Shown here in pieces: positions 27,819 to 38,284 of a DNA stretch of 64,000 nucleotides. Where the stretch lies: assembly GCA_016179055.1 (NCBI GenBank), contig JACOSC010000025.1:45586-109585 (forward strand). The letters are read 5' to 3'. Made by a program: the position numbers and the translations under genes. The DNA is from Acidobacteriota bacterium (GTDB lineage Bacteria; Acidobacteriota; UBA6911; JACOSC01). The first letter of the stretch is position 1, and each line of letters opens with the position of its first letter. The notes beneath the pieces were generated by a model, which ran no database searches, was not told where the DNA came from, and worked only from the letters and a program-made list of their open reading frames with translations.

Positions 27819-30065
27819 GTGAAAATTGTTAATTTCGTATTTAGCACGGTGATGGCTCTCGCGTTATTGTGGGGAACGGCTTTCGGAGGCTCGATAAAAG
27901 GAACGGTCCATGATGAGACGGGATCGGTCATACCGAATGCCAAGGTTACTCTGATTCTAGCGACGGGATCTTCCCTAACCCAACCTACCAACGGGCGTGG
28001 GGAGTTTAATTTTGAGCCGCTCAAGGCCGGCTCTTATCAGGTCGTTGTCGGTGTGACTGGTTTCCGCACCGACATTACACAGGTCGTCGGACTGGCCAAT
28101 GACCAGACGCGGAACCTCGATTTACGATTGCAGATCAGTGCGATCCCCGAAGAAGTCATCGTGACTGCGGCGCGCACCGAGACGCCGCTTACCCAAGTCG
28201 GCGCCAGCGCGACGGTCCTCACCGCTAGAGATATCGAGGACCGTCAAGCCCAGACTGTCCTTGAGGTCTTGCGAGCCGTACCCGGTCTCTCGGTCGTACA
28301 ATCGGGACGCCGCGGAGGCATTACGTCGATTTTTGCGCGGGGCGGCGATTCCAAATACAATCTAGTGCTGGTGGATGGGATACAGGTAAATGATTTCGGC
28401 GGATTTTTTGACTTTGGCCACTTGCCTACCGATAATATTGCGGGAATCGAGGTCCTACGCGGCGCGCAGAGCGCGCTATACGGCGCCAATGCCATCGGGG
28501 CCGTAGTTAACGTCATTACCAAGCGGGGGGCCGGTGAGCCCCATTTCACCGTGTCGGGCGAGGGCGGCAGTTATGCCACGCGCCGGTTCACCCTGGGAGG
28601 GAATGGGCTTAACCGCGGATTCGACTGGGGGTTCAACCTTTCTCGCCTGGATACCGATGGCGTCGTGCGCAATGATGATTACCGGAACCAGAACTTGTCG
28701 CTTAACCTGGGCTATCGCTTTGCCGAGGATCGCCGTTTGCAGATCAAGTTTAATGCGCTGAATAATGAGGGCGGCGCGCCCGGCCCGTTTGGGCCCGCTC
28801 CCTGGCAGAACCCGGCGCCCGATCTCATTGAGCGCTTCAAGAACAACGATTTCATTTACGGGGCTTCTTACGATCATGGATTTAGCGCCCGGCTCAAACA
28901 ACGGTTCGTCGGGAGCGTGGTTAACCGGCGCGGTTTCTTTGCCAGTTCGTATGGCCCTTCTTTTGACAATAATTTTCGCGGAGTATTCAAAACGGAGAGC
29001 GATTATGCCCTCTCTCGCCACAACCTGTTGTCGTTCGGTATGGAATACGAGCGCGAGCGGGAGCGCAACACCTTTATTACTGATCGAAATAACCGGCCCT
29101 TTGATCTCTTCCGCAATAACTTTGGTTATTTCGTGGAGAATAAGTTTGAGTGGGATGGCCGATTATTTGTCAACACCGGCCTACGGCTGGAGAATATTCG
29201 AACGCGCTTGCTGCCGGGATTTACGACGATACCGCGCACATCGGTAGTTTCAGTGAACCCGAAAATGTCAGCGGCGTATTACCTGCGGCCGCTCGCCTCC
29301 GCTGGAAACATAACTTCGACAAAGCTCCATGGCAGTTTCGGGACCGGCATACGGGCGCCCAGCGGCGGTTTTGAGATCGCTTTCTCCAACCCGATAAATT
29401 CGCCATTGCGCCCCGAGCGCACACGCAGCTTTGACATCGGCCTGGAGCAGGGTCTTATTGGTGAGCGCGTGTTGGTTGGCGCCACTTACTTCTATAATCG
29501 ATACAAGGACCTAATTATTGTTTTTGGGAACGAAGCCAGTCGTCGAGCGCTGCGGTCGGATAACATAGCCAATGCGCGCGCCCAAGGCGTCGAGCTCTCC
29601 CTGTCGTTGCGACCCACGCACTCGCTTACGCTGGGCGGCGCTTACACGTTCTTGGATTCGACAATCTTGGCGTTGACCGGGACGGATCGTGCGCAGCCGC
29701 CGTATCTGGTAGGCGACCCGCTCTTGCGACGGGCGCGGCATTCCGGCTCCTATTTTGCGACGTGGCGAAATCGGCGACTGACGCTGCAAACGGATGCCGC
29801 CTTGCGCGGCATGACACGCGACGCGCACCCGATATGGGGTCTACCGCCGTTTGGGGCGTTTTTCGTGAACGGCGGCTACATCAAGGCCGGCGCCGGTTTT
29901 TCTTATGAACTGGCGAATGGACTACAGTTGTATGGCCGAATCGACAACATGGCCAATCAAAAGTACGAAGAAGTTTTCGGCTTTCGCTCGTTGCGCATCA
30001 ATTTTGTGGCGGGCCTACGCGCGCAGTTCGGTGGAGAGTCGGGCATTCGGTTGTTTTCCAAGTAG
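27819..30065 (+). CDS. TonB-dependent receptor with N-terminal carboxypeptidase-regulatory-like domain, BtuB-like
   Basis: GSIKGTVHDETGSVIPNAKVTL...LKAGSYQVVVGVTGF then plug PEEVIVTAARTETPLTQVGASATVLTARDIEDRQ; C-terminal NQKYEEVFGFRSLRINFVAGLRAQF. Confidence 0.92.
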   Translation: MKIVNFVFSTVMALALLWGTAFGGSIKGTVHDETGSVIPNAKVTLILATGSSLTQPTNGRGEFNFEPLKAGSYQVVVGVTGFRTDITQVVGLANDQTRNLDLRLQISAIPEEVIVTAARTETPLTQVGASATVLTARDIEDRQAQTVLEVLRAVPGLSVVQSGRRGGITSIFARGGDSKYNLVLVDGIQVNDFGGFFDFGHLPTDNIAGIEVLRGAQSALYGANAIGAVVNVITKRGAGEPHFTVSGEGGSYATRRFTLGGNGLNRGFDWGFNLSRLDTDGVVRNDDYRNQNLSLNLGYRFAEDRRLQIKFNALNNEGGAPGPFGPAPWQNPAPDLIERFKNNDFIYGASYDHGFSARLKQRFVGSVVNRRGFFASSYGPSFDNNFRGVFKTESDYALSRHNLLSFGMEYERERERNTFITDRNNRPFDLFRNNFGYFVENKFEWDGRLFVNTGLRLENIRTRLLPGFTTIPRTSVVSVNPKMSAAYYLRPLASAGNITSTKLHGSFGTGIRAPSGGFEIAFSNPINSPLRPERTRSFDIGLEQGLIGERVLVGATYFYNRYKDLIIVFGNEASRRALRSDNIANARAQGVELSLSLRPTHSLTLGGAYTFLDSTILALTGTDRAQPPYLVGDPLLRRARHSGSYFATWRNRRLTLQTDAALRGMTRDAHPIWGLPPFGAFFVNGGYIKAGAGFSYELANGLQLYGRIDNMANQKYEEVFGFRSLRINFVAGLRAQFGGESGIRLFSK

Positions 30066-30176
30066 TCCATCCCCGTAATCAGGCATCGGCGAATCCAATG
30101 GAACAGTCGTCGTGTGCCGTGTGCCGCTCTTACTTCCCGCGGAGTTAACGAGCTGAGGCGCACGCCTTGGCGTGGC

Positions 30177-30770
30177 CTATAGTCGCCGGCAGAGATCTCT
30201 GTATTTCTCAGGCGTATCCACGTCGACGAGGATGGTGTCGTTCCCCGTTTCAACCTCCAGCACTCTTTCCGGTACTTTGCGCACGACGGCTTTCGCGCCT
30301 TGATCAATGGGGGCCAGCAGAAGCTCGCGATAAAGCGATTTCGCTAAAAGGACCGGATGACCGCGCCGGCCATGGCACGTCGGAACAATAATCGGCTGTC
30401 CACTCTGCTCGAAGCCTTGTAGCAGGGCGCGCACGACTTCAGGATCCAGCAACGGGTTATCGACGAGGCAAACCAATATTCCGGCGGCCGGTTCTGCGGT
30501 TTCAATGACATGACGGATGGCCGCCTGCAATGAGGTTAGCTGCCCGTCGGCATAGTGCGGATTAAAAACAATGTCCGATCCCACTAGCCGTGTGCGGCGC
30601 TGAATAAGGTCGGCCTCATGGCCAAGAACGATCTTGATGGTAGGAAAATTCAGAGTCTTCAATACGTCGACGATGTGTTCGAGAAAGGTCGTTTGAAAGA
30701 TAGGAAGCAACGGCTTGGGTTGACCCATGCGCCGAGATTCGCCGGCCGCTAAAATGACTGGAACGATCAT
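30177..30770 (-). CDS. MobA-like nucleotidyltransferase
   Basis: MIVPVILAAGESRRMGQPKPLLPI; VCLVDNPLLDPEVV; GRRGHPVLL. Likely start at ATG 30770 rather than 30932. Confidence 0.88.
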   Translation of the reverse strand: MIVPVILAAGESRRMGQPKPLLPIFQTTFLEHIVDVLKTLNFPTIKIVLGHEADLIQRRTRLVGSDIVFNPHYADGQLTSLQAAIRHVIETAEPAAGILVCLVDNPLLDPEVVRALLQGFEQSGQPIIVPTCHGRRGHPVLLAKSLYRELLLAPIDQGAKAVVRKVPERVLEVETGNDTILVDVDTPEKYRDLCRRL

Positions 30771-30995
30771 GCTCCTAATTATGTATCGGACTAAATCCCG
30801 ACGCAAGTCAGGAAAGGTCGAATTAGTCGCCAAATTAAATCGCCTCTCAGTACGCAGTTCCGCATAGGGGCCACGCCGCGGCAGCGTGAATACTTCGTCA
30901 AAGGGATTCGTGCGGGATGACACTCGGCTCAAATGGGCCGAGGGATGCTTCGATCTAGCCGGAGGGTTTCTGCACGATTCCTGATTTCAAATTTT

Positions 30996-31140
30996 GTACT
31001 CGTTCCACCGCTCACGCCTTAGGGCACCCATCCGACACGTCGCCGGGAACGCTAGCGACCGGGGTAAGCGCCGTATGGCACATAGACCCGGTCGCTACCG
31101 CTCCCGGTTCTGTAGCAGTGCAGGCCCCCTGAACAGTTTA
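30996..31140. repeat. Composite palindromic repeat (families B and C)
   Basis: tgatttcaaattttgtactcgttcc...cgctagcgaccggg...cccggtcgctaccgctcccggttctg...ccctgaacagttta; homologous to 47429-47592. Confidence 0.7.
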
Positions 31141-31256
31141 AAAAATTGCTTACGTGAAGATTTTTGGGAACGTTTGGTCTGCTCGTGCAATTCTATATAT
31201 GGGCCTGTGAACGAATGCTGTAAAGGATGCGCAAGACGTGAAAAGGAAGAAACGCT

Positions 31257-31622
31257 ATGATTATCAATTTTAGAAAAGTTTGGCAATGGGTGCAAAACGA
31301 GGGTTCGCGAGAAGCAGCGGCGCCGGCGGCGCCCATGCGGGGTTGCCCAGCCTGCGCAACAACCGCAGGCCAATCGCTGACCGGAAAGCTTAAACATTTA
31401 GTGCAAGCGCATTTGGATGCCGAGGAACGCTGGTTGCTGAAGCTATTACTGAGCAACTATCATGTGAATGATCTTTGCGCGGTCCTCGGGATTGGCCCCG
31501 ATGCGGTGCGAAATAGGATCGTCGCGCTACGAGTGAGAATACTTACGTTGCTTAACCAGCAACAAGCGGACGACACTGTCAAAAGGGCTTTCCATCGATT
31601 GGTCTCAGGTCCGTGGTTCTAA
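31257..31622 (+). CDS. Hypothetical protein with sigma-region-4/HTH-like C-terminus
   Basis: AHLDAEERWLLKLLLSNYHVNDLCAVLGIGPDAVRNRIVALRVRIL; weak similarity by eye only. Confidence 0.45.
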   Translation: MIINFRKVWQWVQNEGSREAAAPAAPMRGCPACATTAGQSLTGKLKHLVQAHLDAEERWLLKLLLSNYHVNDLCAVLGIGPDAVRNRIVALRVRILTLLNQQQADDTVKRAFHRLVSGPWF

Positions 31623-31753
31623 CGGAGCGCCTGCATCCTTGCCGGCAAGGGTGGACGCGGTCCGCGACGGGATTCGTCCGGCAGGGATGCCGGCGCTACC
31701 GTGGCTGTTTAACCGCGTAAGTAGGGTTCGAGTCACGTGTGTAAATCTATTTT

Positions 31754-31890
31754 GTAACTGCTCAGCCCAAGGCGGCGGTTCCGTAGCGGCTGGGTAGCCT
31801 AATGCGTGGGTGGTTGAGCAATTACGAAATTTGAAATCAGAAATAGCGCGGAAACCCTCCGGCTTGGTCGAAGGCGTGGCTGAACAGTTA
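31754..31890. mobile_element. Family B MITE-like element, copy 3
   Basis: Ends GTAACTGCTCAGCC...GGCTGAACAGTTAC; flanked by identical 8-bp tctatttt (31746-31753, 31891-31898). Confidence 0.85.
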
Positions 31891-32022
31891 CTCTATTTTT
31901 TAAAACTGAGGCTTGGGAGGAAGCGGGCAACGTGTGTCATGCCGTGGAGGCGCCTTCGAGTGAAAAAAAGTTGTGGGGCTTGTTGAGAGTTGCACAAGCC
32001 CCACGGGCACGGGAAATCGAGA

Positions 32023-32511
32023 CTAGTTACTCCGTCGGTCATGCCGAAGGTCTTTGCGATCTTTTCGCACATCCTTGCGGTCGTGGCGACGATCTTTCAA
32101 ATCGCCCTTGAGGTCTTTACGATCTTCATGGCGATCTTTTCGGTCTTTCTGTAGATCGCTACGATCTTTCTTGATGTCGGCGTTATCTTTGGCTAAATCC
32201 TTCTTCTCTTTTTTCACTTCCGCCGCATCGCCTTCTCGCTCGGCCTCTTTCAGCTCGCGCCGATCCTGGTTTCGGTCCCTGATGTCACGGTTGAGATCCT
32301 TCTTGTCCTGGCGAATGTCCCGGCTGTCCTGGCGAATGTCGCGTCTATCCTTACGGATATCCTTTGTATCTTCCCTTATGTCTCGTCTGTCCCCTCGTAT
32401 ATCTTTCTTATCTTCCTTAATGTCCTGCGATTGGACATACGTTACAGGAAAAGCCCAAAGGGCGAACACTGTGCCAAGGGCTATAACGGTCGGTTTCATT
32501 CTAAACATCAT
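32023..32511 (-). CDS. Secreted low-complexity Lys/Asp/Arg repeat protein
   Basis: Signal peptide MMFRMKPTVIALGTVFALWAFPVTYVQSQ followed by DIKEDKKDIRGDRRDIREDTKDIRKDRRDIRQDSRDIRQDKKDL heptad-like repeats. Confidence 0.7.
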   Translation of the reverse strand: MMFRMKPTVIALGTVFALWAFPVTYVQSQDIKEDKKDIRGDRRDIREDTKDIRKDRRDIRQDSRDIRQDKKDLNRDIRDRNQDRRELKEAEREGDAAEVKKEKKDLAKDNADIKKDRSDLQKDRKDRHEDRKDLKGDLKDRRHDRKDVRKDRKDLRHDRRSN

Positions 32512-32834
32512 AGTCACACTCCATTTATTTTTTTTGAATTCGTGCTGTCCATGCCAGCATCGTTCTGACATACGAGTAGACTTATCGTGAAAAGGAAAGT
32601 TTCGCTTTATAATTATTTTCAAGAAAGGCCAAAATTGGGTTGTTTTATATAGAGGTCGTACTTGATTTACTGGACAAAGAGAGGCCGCCTGACCGTAAGT
32701 TCCAAAGGAATGTGCTCCGCAGGAGATTACTTGTGCCCATCAACGCGAGACAAACGCCCAGCCAGGGACCGGTGAAAAATTCGGCGGGTTGACATAACCG
32801 TGCAACGCGCTCTATCAAGCTTAACAACAATCGG

Positions 32835-34637
32835 TCACTCGGTGTCCGTGGACTGTATGCGCAGCTCGCTTAGTTGCGCCGGACTTACCGATGAGGGGGC
32901 CTGCGTCAGTGGACAAGTCGCGCTGGCTGTCTTGGGGAACGCAATAACCTCGCGCAAAGATTTTTCGCCGGCCAAGATCATCACTATACGGTCTAACCCG
33001 AGGGCAATCCCGCCATGGGGTGGCGTGCCGTATTGGAGCGCGTTTAAAAAGAAACCAAATTTTTCTTCGGCTTCCTCTTTCCTTATGCCGAGGGCCTGGA
33101 AAATCGTGCGCTGATGGTCTTGCCGATGAATACGTAGGGACCCGCCGCCAATCTCCATTCCGTTGAGGACCAGATCGTAGGCTTTCGCCCGCACCGCTTC
33201 CGGAGCGGTTGTTAGACGGTCGATGTCTTCGTCGAGCGGAGCGGTGAAAGGATGATGCATAGCCATAAAGCGACGTTCTTTCTCGTCATATACGAACAGC
33301 GGAAACTCGGTTACCCATAAGAAATTGTAGCGACCGTTGTCGATGAGATTTTCTCGCCGGCCGAGGTGTAAGCGCAATCCCGAAAGAATCTCCGAAACGT
33401 TTTTCAAAGCGCCGGCGGCGATCAAGACCAGGCTGTCGGGGTTCGCCTGAGCCCGCCGCAAAACCGCGCGCAAGGTCTCTTCGGTTACGGCTTTGGGAAA
33501 CGAAGACTTGACGCCGTCGCCGTCTGGTCGCACCCACAAAAGGCCCTGGGCGCCGAATTGCTTGGCGACCTCGACCAAGTCGTCGAGCTCCTTGCGCGAG
33601 TAACGGCCGCCGCTCGGAACCGTGATCGCTTTAACATAACCGCCTTTTTGAACGATGTCCTTGAACACACGGAACTCGCTCTCGCGGAATAGGTCGGAAA
33701 GATTAATCAGCTCCAGGCCAAACCGTGTATCGGGTTTATCGGAGCCGTAGCGTTCGATGGCTTCCTGATACGTCATGCGCGGAAACGGCGTCGTGACGGT
33801 CACGTTGGCGCATGCGAAAGCCTTAACCATTAATCCTTCGATAAGGCCAAAGAGAACCTCTCGCTGCGGAAAGGACATTTCAATGTCGACTTGCGTGAAC
33901 TCCGGTTGGCGATCGGCGCGCAGGTCTTCATCGCGAAAACAGCGAACGATCTGAAAGTAGCGGTCAAAGCCGGAGATCATGAGGATCTGCTTGAAGAGTT
34001 GGGGCGACTGCGGCAGCGCGTAAAAACGGCCGGGTTGCACGCGGCTCGGCACTAAATAATCGCGTGCGCCTTCCGGCGTAGATTTGGTCAAGAAGGGCGT
34101 CTCGATCTCCAAGAACCCTTGCTGATTCATGTACTCGCGTATGGCCCAACTTACCGCGTGTCGCAACCGTATGTTGCGTTGCATTTTTGGGCGGCGCAGG
34201 TCAAGATAGCGATAAGCCAGCCGAAGTTCCTCGGGCGCCCGTACATCATCGGTTAACTCAAAGGGCGGCGTTTGGGAGTCGTTAAGCCAATAGATGCGGT
34301 CGGCAAGCAGCTCAACCTCGCCGGTTGGAAGATTGGGATTGATGGTCTGCGGATCGCGCGCCACCACGGTTCCCTCGACGGCCAGAACGTATTCCGGCCG
34401 CAGGGCCTCGGCCGTTCGGTGGGCCTCGGCGTCGGCGTCGGATCGAACAACGATCTGTGTGATGCCTTCACGATCGCGCAAATCTATGAAGATGATTTGT
34501 CCCATGTCGCGCCGGCGATCTACCCAGCCCATGAGCAGTGCGCGTTGCCCGACCGAGGACGGACGTAACTCGCCGCAGGTATGGGACCTTACGAGGTTGC
34601 CCATGTTTTCCAATTTCGGCTCTACTTTTGACTCCAT
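32835..34637 (-). CDS. aspS: Aspartyl-tRNA synthetase
   Basis: [93 protein letters not shown]. Confidence 0.98.
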   Translation of the reverse strand: MESKVEPKLENMGNLVRSHTCGELRPSSVGQRALLMGWVDRRRDMGQIIFIDLRDREGITQIVVRSDADAEAHRTAEALRPEYVLAVEGTVVARDPQTINPNLPTGEVELLADRIYWLNDSQTPPFELTDDVRAPEELRLAYRYLDLRRPKMQRNIRLRHAVSWAIREYMNQQGFLEIETPFLTKSTPEGARDYLVPSRVQPGRFYALPQSPQLFKQILMISGFDRYFQIVRCFRDEDLRADRQPEFTQVDIEMSFPQREVLFGLIEGLMVKAFACANVTVTTPFPRMTYQEAIERYGSDKPDTRFGLELINLSDLFRESEFRVFKDIVQKGGYVKAITVPSGGRYSRKELDDLVEVAKQFGAQGLLWVRPDGDGVKSSFPKAVTEETLRAVLRRAQANPDSLVLIAAGALKNVSEILSGLRLHLGRRENLIDNGRYNFLWVTEFPLFVYDEKERRFMAMHHPFTAPLDEDIDRLTTAPEAVRAKAYDLVLNGMEIGGGSLRIHRQDHQRTIFQALGIRKEEAEEKFGFFLNALQYGTPPHGGIALGLDRIVMILAGEKSLREVIAFPKTASATCPLTQAPSSVSPAQLSELRIQSTDTE

Positions 34638-34821
34638 AAACTATCCACCTTCTTCATGCGCGGTCTTCCATAAAAATTCGAACCACAGAAATTTGATTGT
34701 GGCCTGCACCGTGAGCCCGCTACTGAACCAATATCGCCAAGCAGGTCGGACCGTGAAAAGGTCGTATGCGTTCTTACCCCGCGCCGTGTCCGACTCTCAA
34801 CGTGTTACACCAGCACGATTC

Positions 34822-34988
34822 AAGCCCCGTTAGGGGCGGCATGTTTATAGCTCGAAGCCTAGGTGTTTAAACGCTAGCTCCGTAGGAGCGGCATGTAAAT
34901 CCTGGTCGCCGATCACATGCCGCTCCTACGGAGCTTGGCACTTATTTCGGATGCCTATACTATAAACATGTCGCCCCTAACGGGGCTA
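34822..34988. repeat. Family A double-hairpin intergenic repeat
   Basis: aagccccgttaggggcggcatgtttatag...tagctccgtaggagcggcatg...catgccgctcctacggagctt...ctataaacatgtcgcccctaacggggct. Confidence 0.85.
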
Positions 34989-35115
34989 ATCGTTACATAG
35001 ATCCGGCAGTGCCTTACTGCCTTTACGTGTATATCGTACTGTAATCACACCCAACCCTCACAGGGCCGGTCGCATAATTGGGATTACGCCTACCGATTGT
35101 CGTCCCATCGTCGCC

Positions 35116-35628
35116 TTAGGGATTTCTTTGATACTCTTCCTTATATTCCAAATAATTCTTGGCGTACTGATCGATAAGGGCTACCTCCGCGTCGCTCAAG
35201 GTTCGTACCACCTTGGCCGGTATGCCCATGATGAGGCTCCTCGGAGGCACTTTAGTACCGGGCGCGACTAGGGCGGCGGCGGCCACGATGGATCCTTCAC
35301 CGATTTCAACATCATCCAGTAGCGTGGCGCGCATGCCGATCAGGCAGTGCGACCGTATGACACACCCATGCGCGATCACACCGTGTCCCAGGGTTACCCA
35401 GTCCTCGATGATGGTGGGGTACTTATCCTTCACCACGTGAAGAATGCACCCATCCTGAACGTTGGAGTAATCTCCGATGCGGATTGGCATAATATCGCCA
35501 CGCACCACGGCCTGGAACCATATGCTGGCGTGATGGCCCACGTGGACGTCGCCGATAACCTGGGCGCTTTCTTCAATGAACGCCGTCCCCGAAATACTCG
35601 GATACTTTCCTTTATAAGATTTAAGCAT
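35116..35628 (-). CDS. Gamma-carbonic anhydrase-like (LbetaH) protein
   Basis: GTAFIEESAQVIGDVHVGHHASIWFQAVVRGDIMPIRIGDYSNVQDGCILHV; LGHGVIAHGCVIRSHCLIGMRATLLDDVEIGEGSIVAAAALVAPGTKVPPRSL. Confidence 0.93.
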   Translation of the reverse strand: MLKSYKGKYPSISGTAFIEESAQVIGDVHVGHHASIWFQAVVRGDIMPIRIGDYSNVQDGCILHVVKDKYPTIIEDWVTLGHGVIAHGCVIRSHCLIGMRATLLDDVEIGEGSIVAAAALVAPGTKVPPRSLIMGIPAKVVRTLSDAEVALIDQYAKNYLEYKEEYQRNP

Positions 35629-35913
35629 CGGCTCTCCCCCTATTGCAGAGTCAGAGCGATTATTATACGGGAATGGCCAGGGGGGATAAAGGGGAAAAAG
35701 GAAGGGACCCCGGAATTCACGCCGAGGGTGCGGCCCCTGAGCGGGAATTTCTGATGCTATGAGCGCCGGTCTTTATTTTTAATTTTTTTCTGGTATAATA
35801 CTGTTCGCTTGTGATCGTGAGTGATTCGATAAGTGAGGTCGCGTAAGCGAAGCGTCAGTTAGAGAAGTCGCCGGATGGCAAGCGCCTTTCAGCATAAGTA
35901 AATGGAATGGGCG

Positions 35914-35990
<77 letters not shown>

Positions 35991-36232
35991 ATTCTCCTAC
36001 CGCGGCTGCTGCCATCGTCAGTATTTGTATTAGCGCAATAATATTTCTGTCGCGTGAGCCTGCTAGTCAAGGCGGGAGTGCGAAAGTTCTCTCCGATGGC
36101 GAGTCCCCGAGCTTGGTTTGACCACATGTAGATAGCGGGATGAAAATTTGGGCGGGCCTAGCGCAACGAGGCTATCAACTCGTGCCCTTTGCGCCGTATA
36201 AATTTCGTAACGGTTCAGGCGGTCTGCATTGA

Positions 36233-36292
36233 TACAGACCGGGTCTATGTGCCATACGACGCTTATCCGGTCGCTACCGCTCTCGGTTCTGT
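36233..36292. repeat. Family C palindromic repeat
   Basis: acagaccgggtctatgtgccatacgacgcttatccggtcgctaccgctctcggttctgt. Confidence 0.6.
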
Positions 36293-36413
36293 ATGGGATG
36301 ACCGCCCTACGGCGTGGAGGGGTTGCACAGGTACGTAAAATATTTGAGATTCTTGTGTCCTGGCGGGCGTAGCTACGCCCGCCAGGACGTGGGCCGCTCT
36401 CGCGGTTTCAGAC

Positions 36414-37592
36414 TTATTGTGGACGAAGACGTATGACGCGATCATCTCCAGCCAGCGGCGTGGCGCGGCCGTCGCGATTGCTGGTAGTAAAATAGAGGAA
36501 GCCGTCCGACCCGGCGATCATATCGCGAATCCGACGAAATTGATCTTGGGCGAGTCTCGCCTCCTCAACAATGGTCGTGCCGCCGAGCTGATCAAATAAC
36601 AGGCGGTGAATATGGCGAGCCGCGGGATTAAAATTGAACCCCGAGGTGCCGAAAAAGAAACTGCCGGTCCACATGGGAAGTTGGTCGCCATAATAGAACG
36701 TAGCGCCGTGGGGAGGCACCGTTTCCGGGAAGAAGAGTCGTATCGGGTCCATATAGTTGGGATCGCCGCAAATGCCAATGCAATTGGGCCAGCCATAGTT
36801 GACGCCGGGATAGATGATATTTACCTCATCGTTGGATCTGGCGCCAAGCTCTCCGGAAGGCCCGTGCTCGGTCTCATAGAGCTGGCCGGAGCTGTCCCAA
36901 GCCAATCCTTGGGGATTGCGGTGCCCGTAAGAGTACACTAGCGGCGCCTCATCGGGGAACGGATTATCGGCCGGAGCCGAGCCATCCAGGTTCATTCGCA
37001 AGATTTTGCCTGACAGCGAGGAGAGACGCTGAGCGTTGTCCGGTACGCTGGCATCGCCGGTTGTAACATAGAGAAGATTGTCAGGCCCTACTTTAATCTG
37101 GCCGCCGTCGTGAATCGACTGACCCGGAATCCCCGCGAGCAATACGGTATCGATGGTGGCGCGGTTATTATTTTCGATGAGCCGCACTACACGGTTTTTG
37201 AGCAACCCGCCCTCGCGGTAGGTGTGATAAACGTACAGATAATGGTTGGCGGCAAAATCCTGATCGAGCGTAATCCCACATAAACCGCCCTCGCCGGCAT
37301 GGGCGACGACGCCGGTCATGTCGATAACCGGTTGCGTGAGCAGAGTGTCATTGATGATGACCCTCACGCGGCCGGGTCGCTCAGTCACAAATAAACGACC
37401 GTCCGGATCAAATACGAGGCTCCAGGGTACCACCAGACCCGACGCAATGGTTTGGGCCACGACCGTCACGCCCGTGGATGGGTCGACCGCCACCGGCTCG
37501 GTTGGTAGGTTGGAGATTTGCGTCAGCCCGCGCGCCAAAAGAACGCTGGACAGAACTGCGGCCGTAAAAAATATTAGTGTTCTTTTCTTCAT
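36414..37592 (-). CDS. PQQ-dependent sugar dehydrogenase-like protein
   Basis: LVVPWSLVFDPDGRLFVTERPGRVRV; GEGGLCGITLDQDFAANHYLYVYHTY; YSYGHRNPQGLAWDSSGQLYETEHGP. Confidence 0.92.
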   Translation of the reverse strand: MKKRTLIFFTAAVLSSVLLARGLTQISNLPTEPVAVDPSTGVTVVAQTIASGLVVPWSLVFDPDGRLFVTERPGRVRVIINDTLLTQPVIDMTGVVAHAGEGGLCGITLDQDFAANHYLYVYHTYREGGLLKNRVVRLIENNNRATIDTVLLAGIPGQSIHDGGQIKVGPDNLLYVTTGDASVPDNAQRLSSLSGKILRMNLDGSAPADNPFPDEAPLVYSYGHRNPQGLAWDSSGQLYETEHGPSGELGARSNDEVNIIYPGVNYGWPNCIGICGDPNYMDPIRLFFPETVPPHGATFYYGDQLPMWTGSFFFGTSGFNFNPAARHIHRLLFDQLGGTTIVEEARLAQDQFRRIRDMIAGSDGFLYFTTSNRDGRATPLAGDDRVIRLRPQ

Positions 37593-37787
37593 GTAAAATC
37601 CTCCTACAATTTTTCAGTGAACAACCCCACCCCATGATTGGCCAATAGAAGATCGACACGCCGCGTCTAATCCTCTACAAATTTTTAGCTAATAACCCCC
37701 AAGAGCTTTCACTCATCTGGTCATGATTATACTCAAAAAGAAAGGCGGTTGCAATCGCCCTGTTTTCAAACTTAAGTTCGATTATAT

Positions 37788-37872
37788 GAAATGCGCCTTG
37801 TCCTAAGCGGCAGGATGCCGCTTCCACGATAAGAAATGCGCCTTGTCCTAAGCGGCAGGATGCCGCTTCCAC
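37788..37872. repeat. Tandem duplication of a 40-bp unit (period 45)
   Basis: gaaatgcgccttgtcctaagcggcaggatgccgcttccac at 37788-37827 and 37833-37872. Confidence 0.95.
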
Positions 37873-38284
37873 CTTGAGGCACAAGAAGCGTAAGAATATT
37901 TCGGCCGGCTCTCCCGATCGCCGAGGACTAGCTGTTGCGTTCCATATTCCACTATGCTATATTCGCGCATGGCTCCGAGATCGCATGAATCGTGTGTCTT
38001 TGGCGCCTAATATTTATCATGAGCCGCCATCAGGAGTGGACTAGCGGACGGCTTCGCGGGTCCTGCGGCATCGCGCGGCGTTTCTACGCACCTTTCATGA
38101 CAATCTTATCAGCTAAAGTCGTCATTTTCTCTTGCCGGCGTCATTGCAATACTTCTTCTATCTTAAATAGAAGCGGGTCCCGCCATGCCGGAGTCTTGAT
38201 TCAGGATCAAGGGGGAAGTAAGCCGCACGTATGACGCCGAGAATTAGTTGACGAGGATGAAGGGAACATCAGCAAGGGGGCGAT

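Noticed and set aside
32054-32590. 178-aa Ser/Arg/Phe-rich plus-strand ORF
   Set aside because: Mirror of the K/D/R repeat gene; the minus strand has a signal peptide and sensible composition.
37788-37872. Possible CRISPR
   Set aside because: Only two units with a 5-bp gap; no spacers or cas genes.
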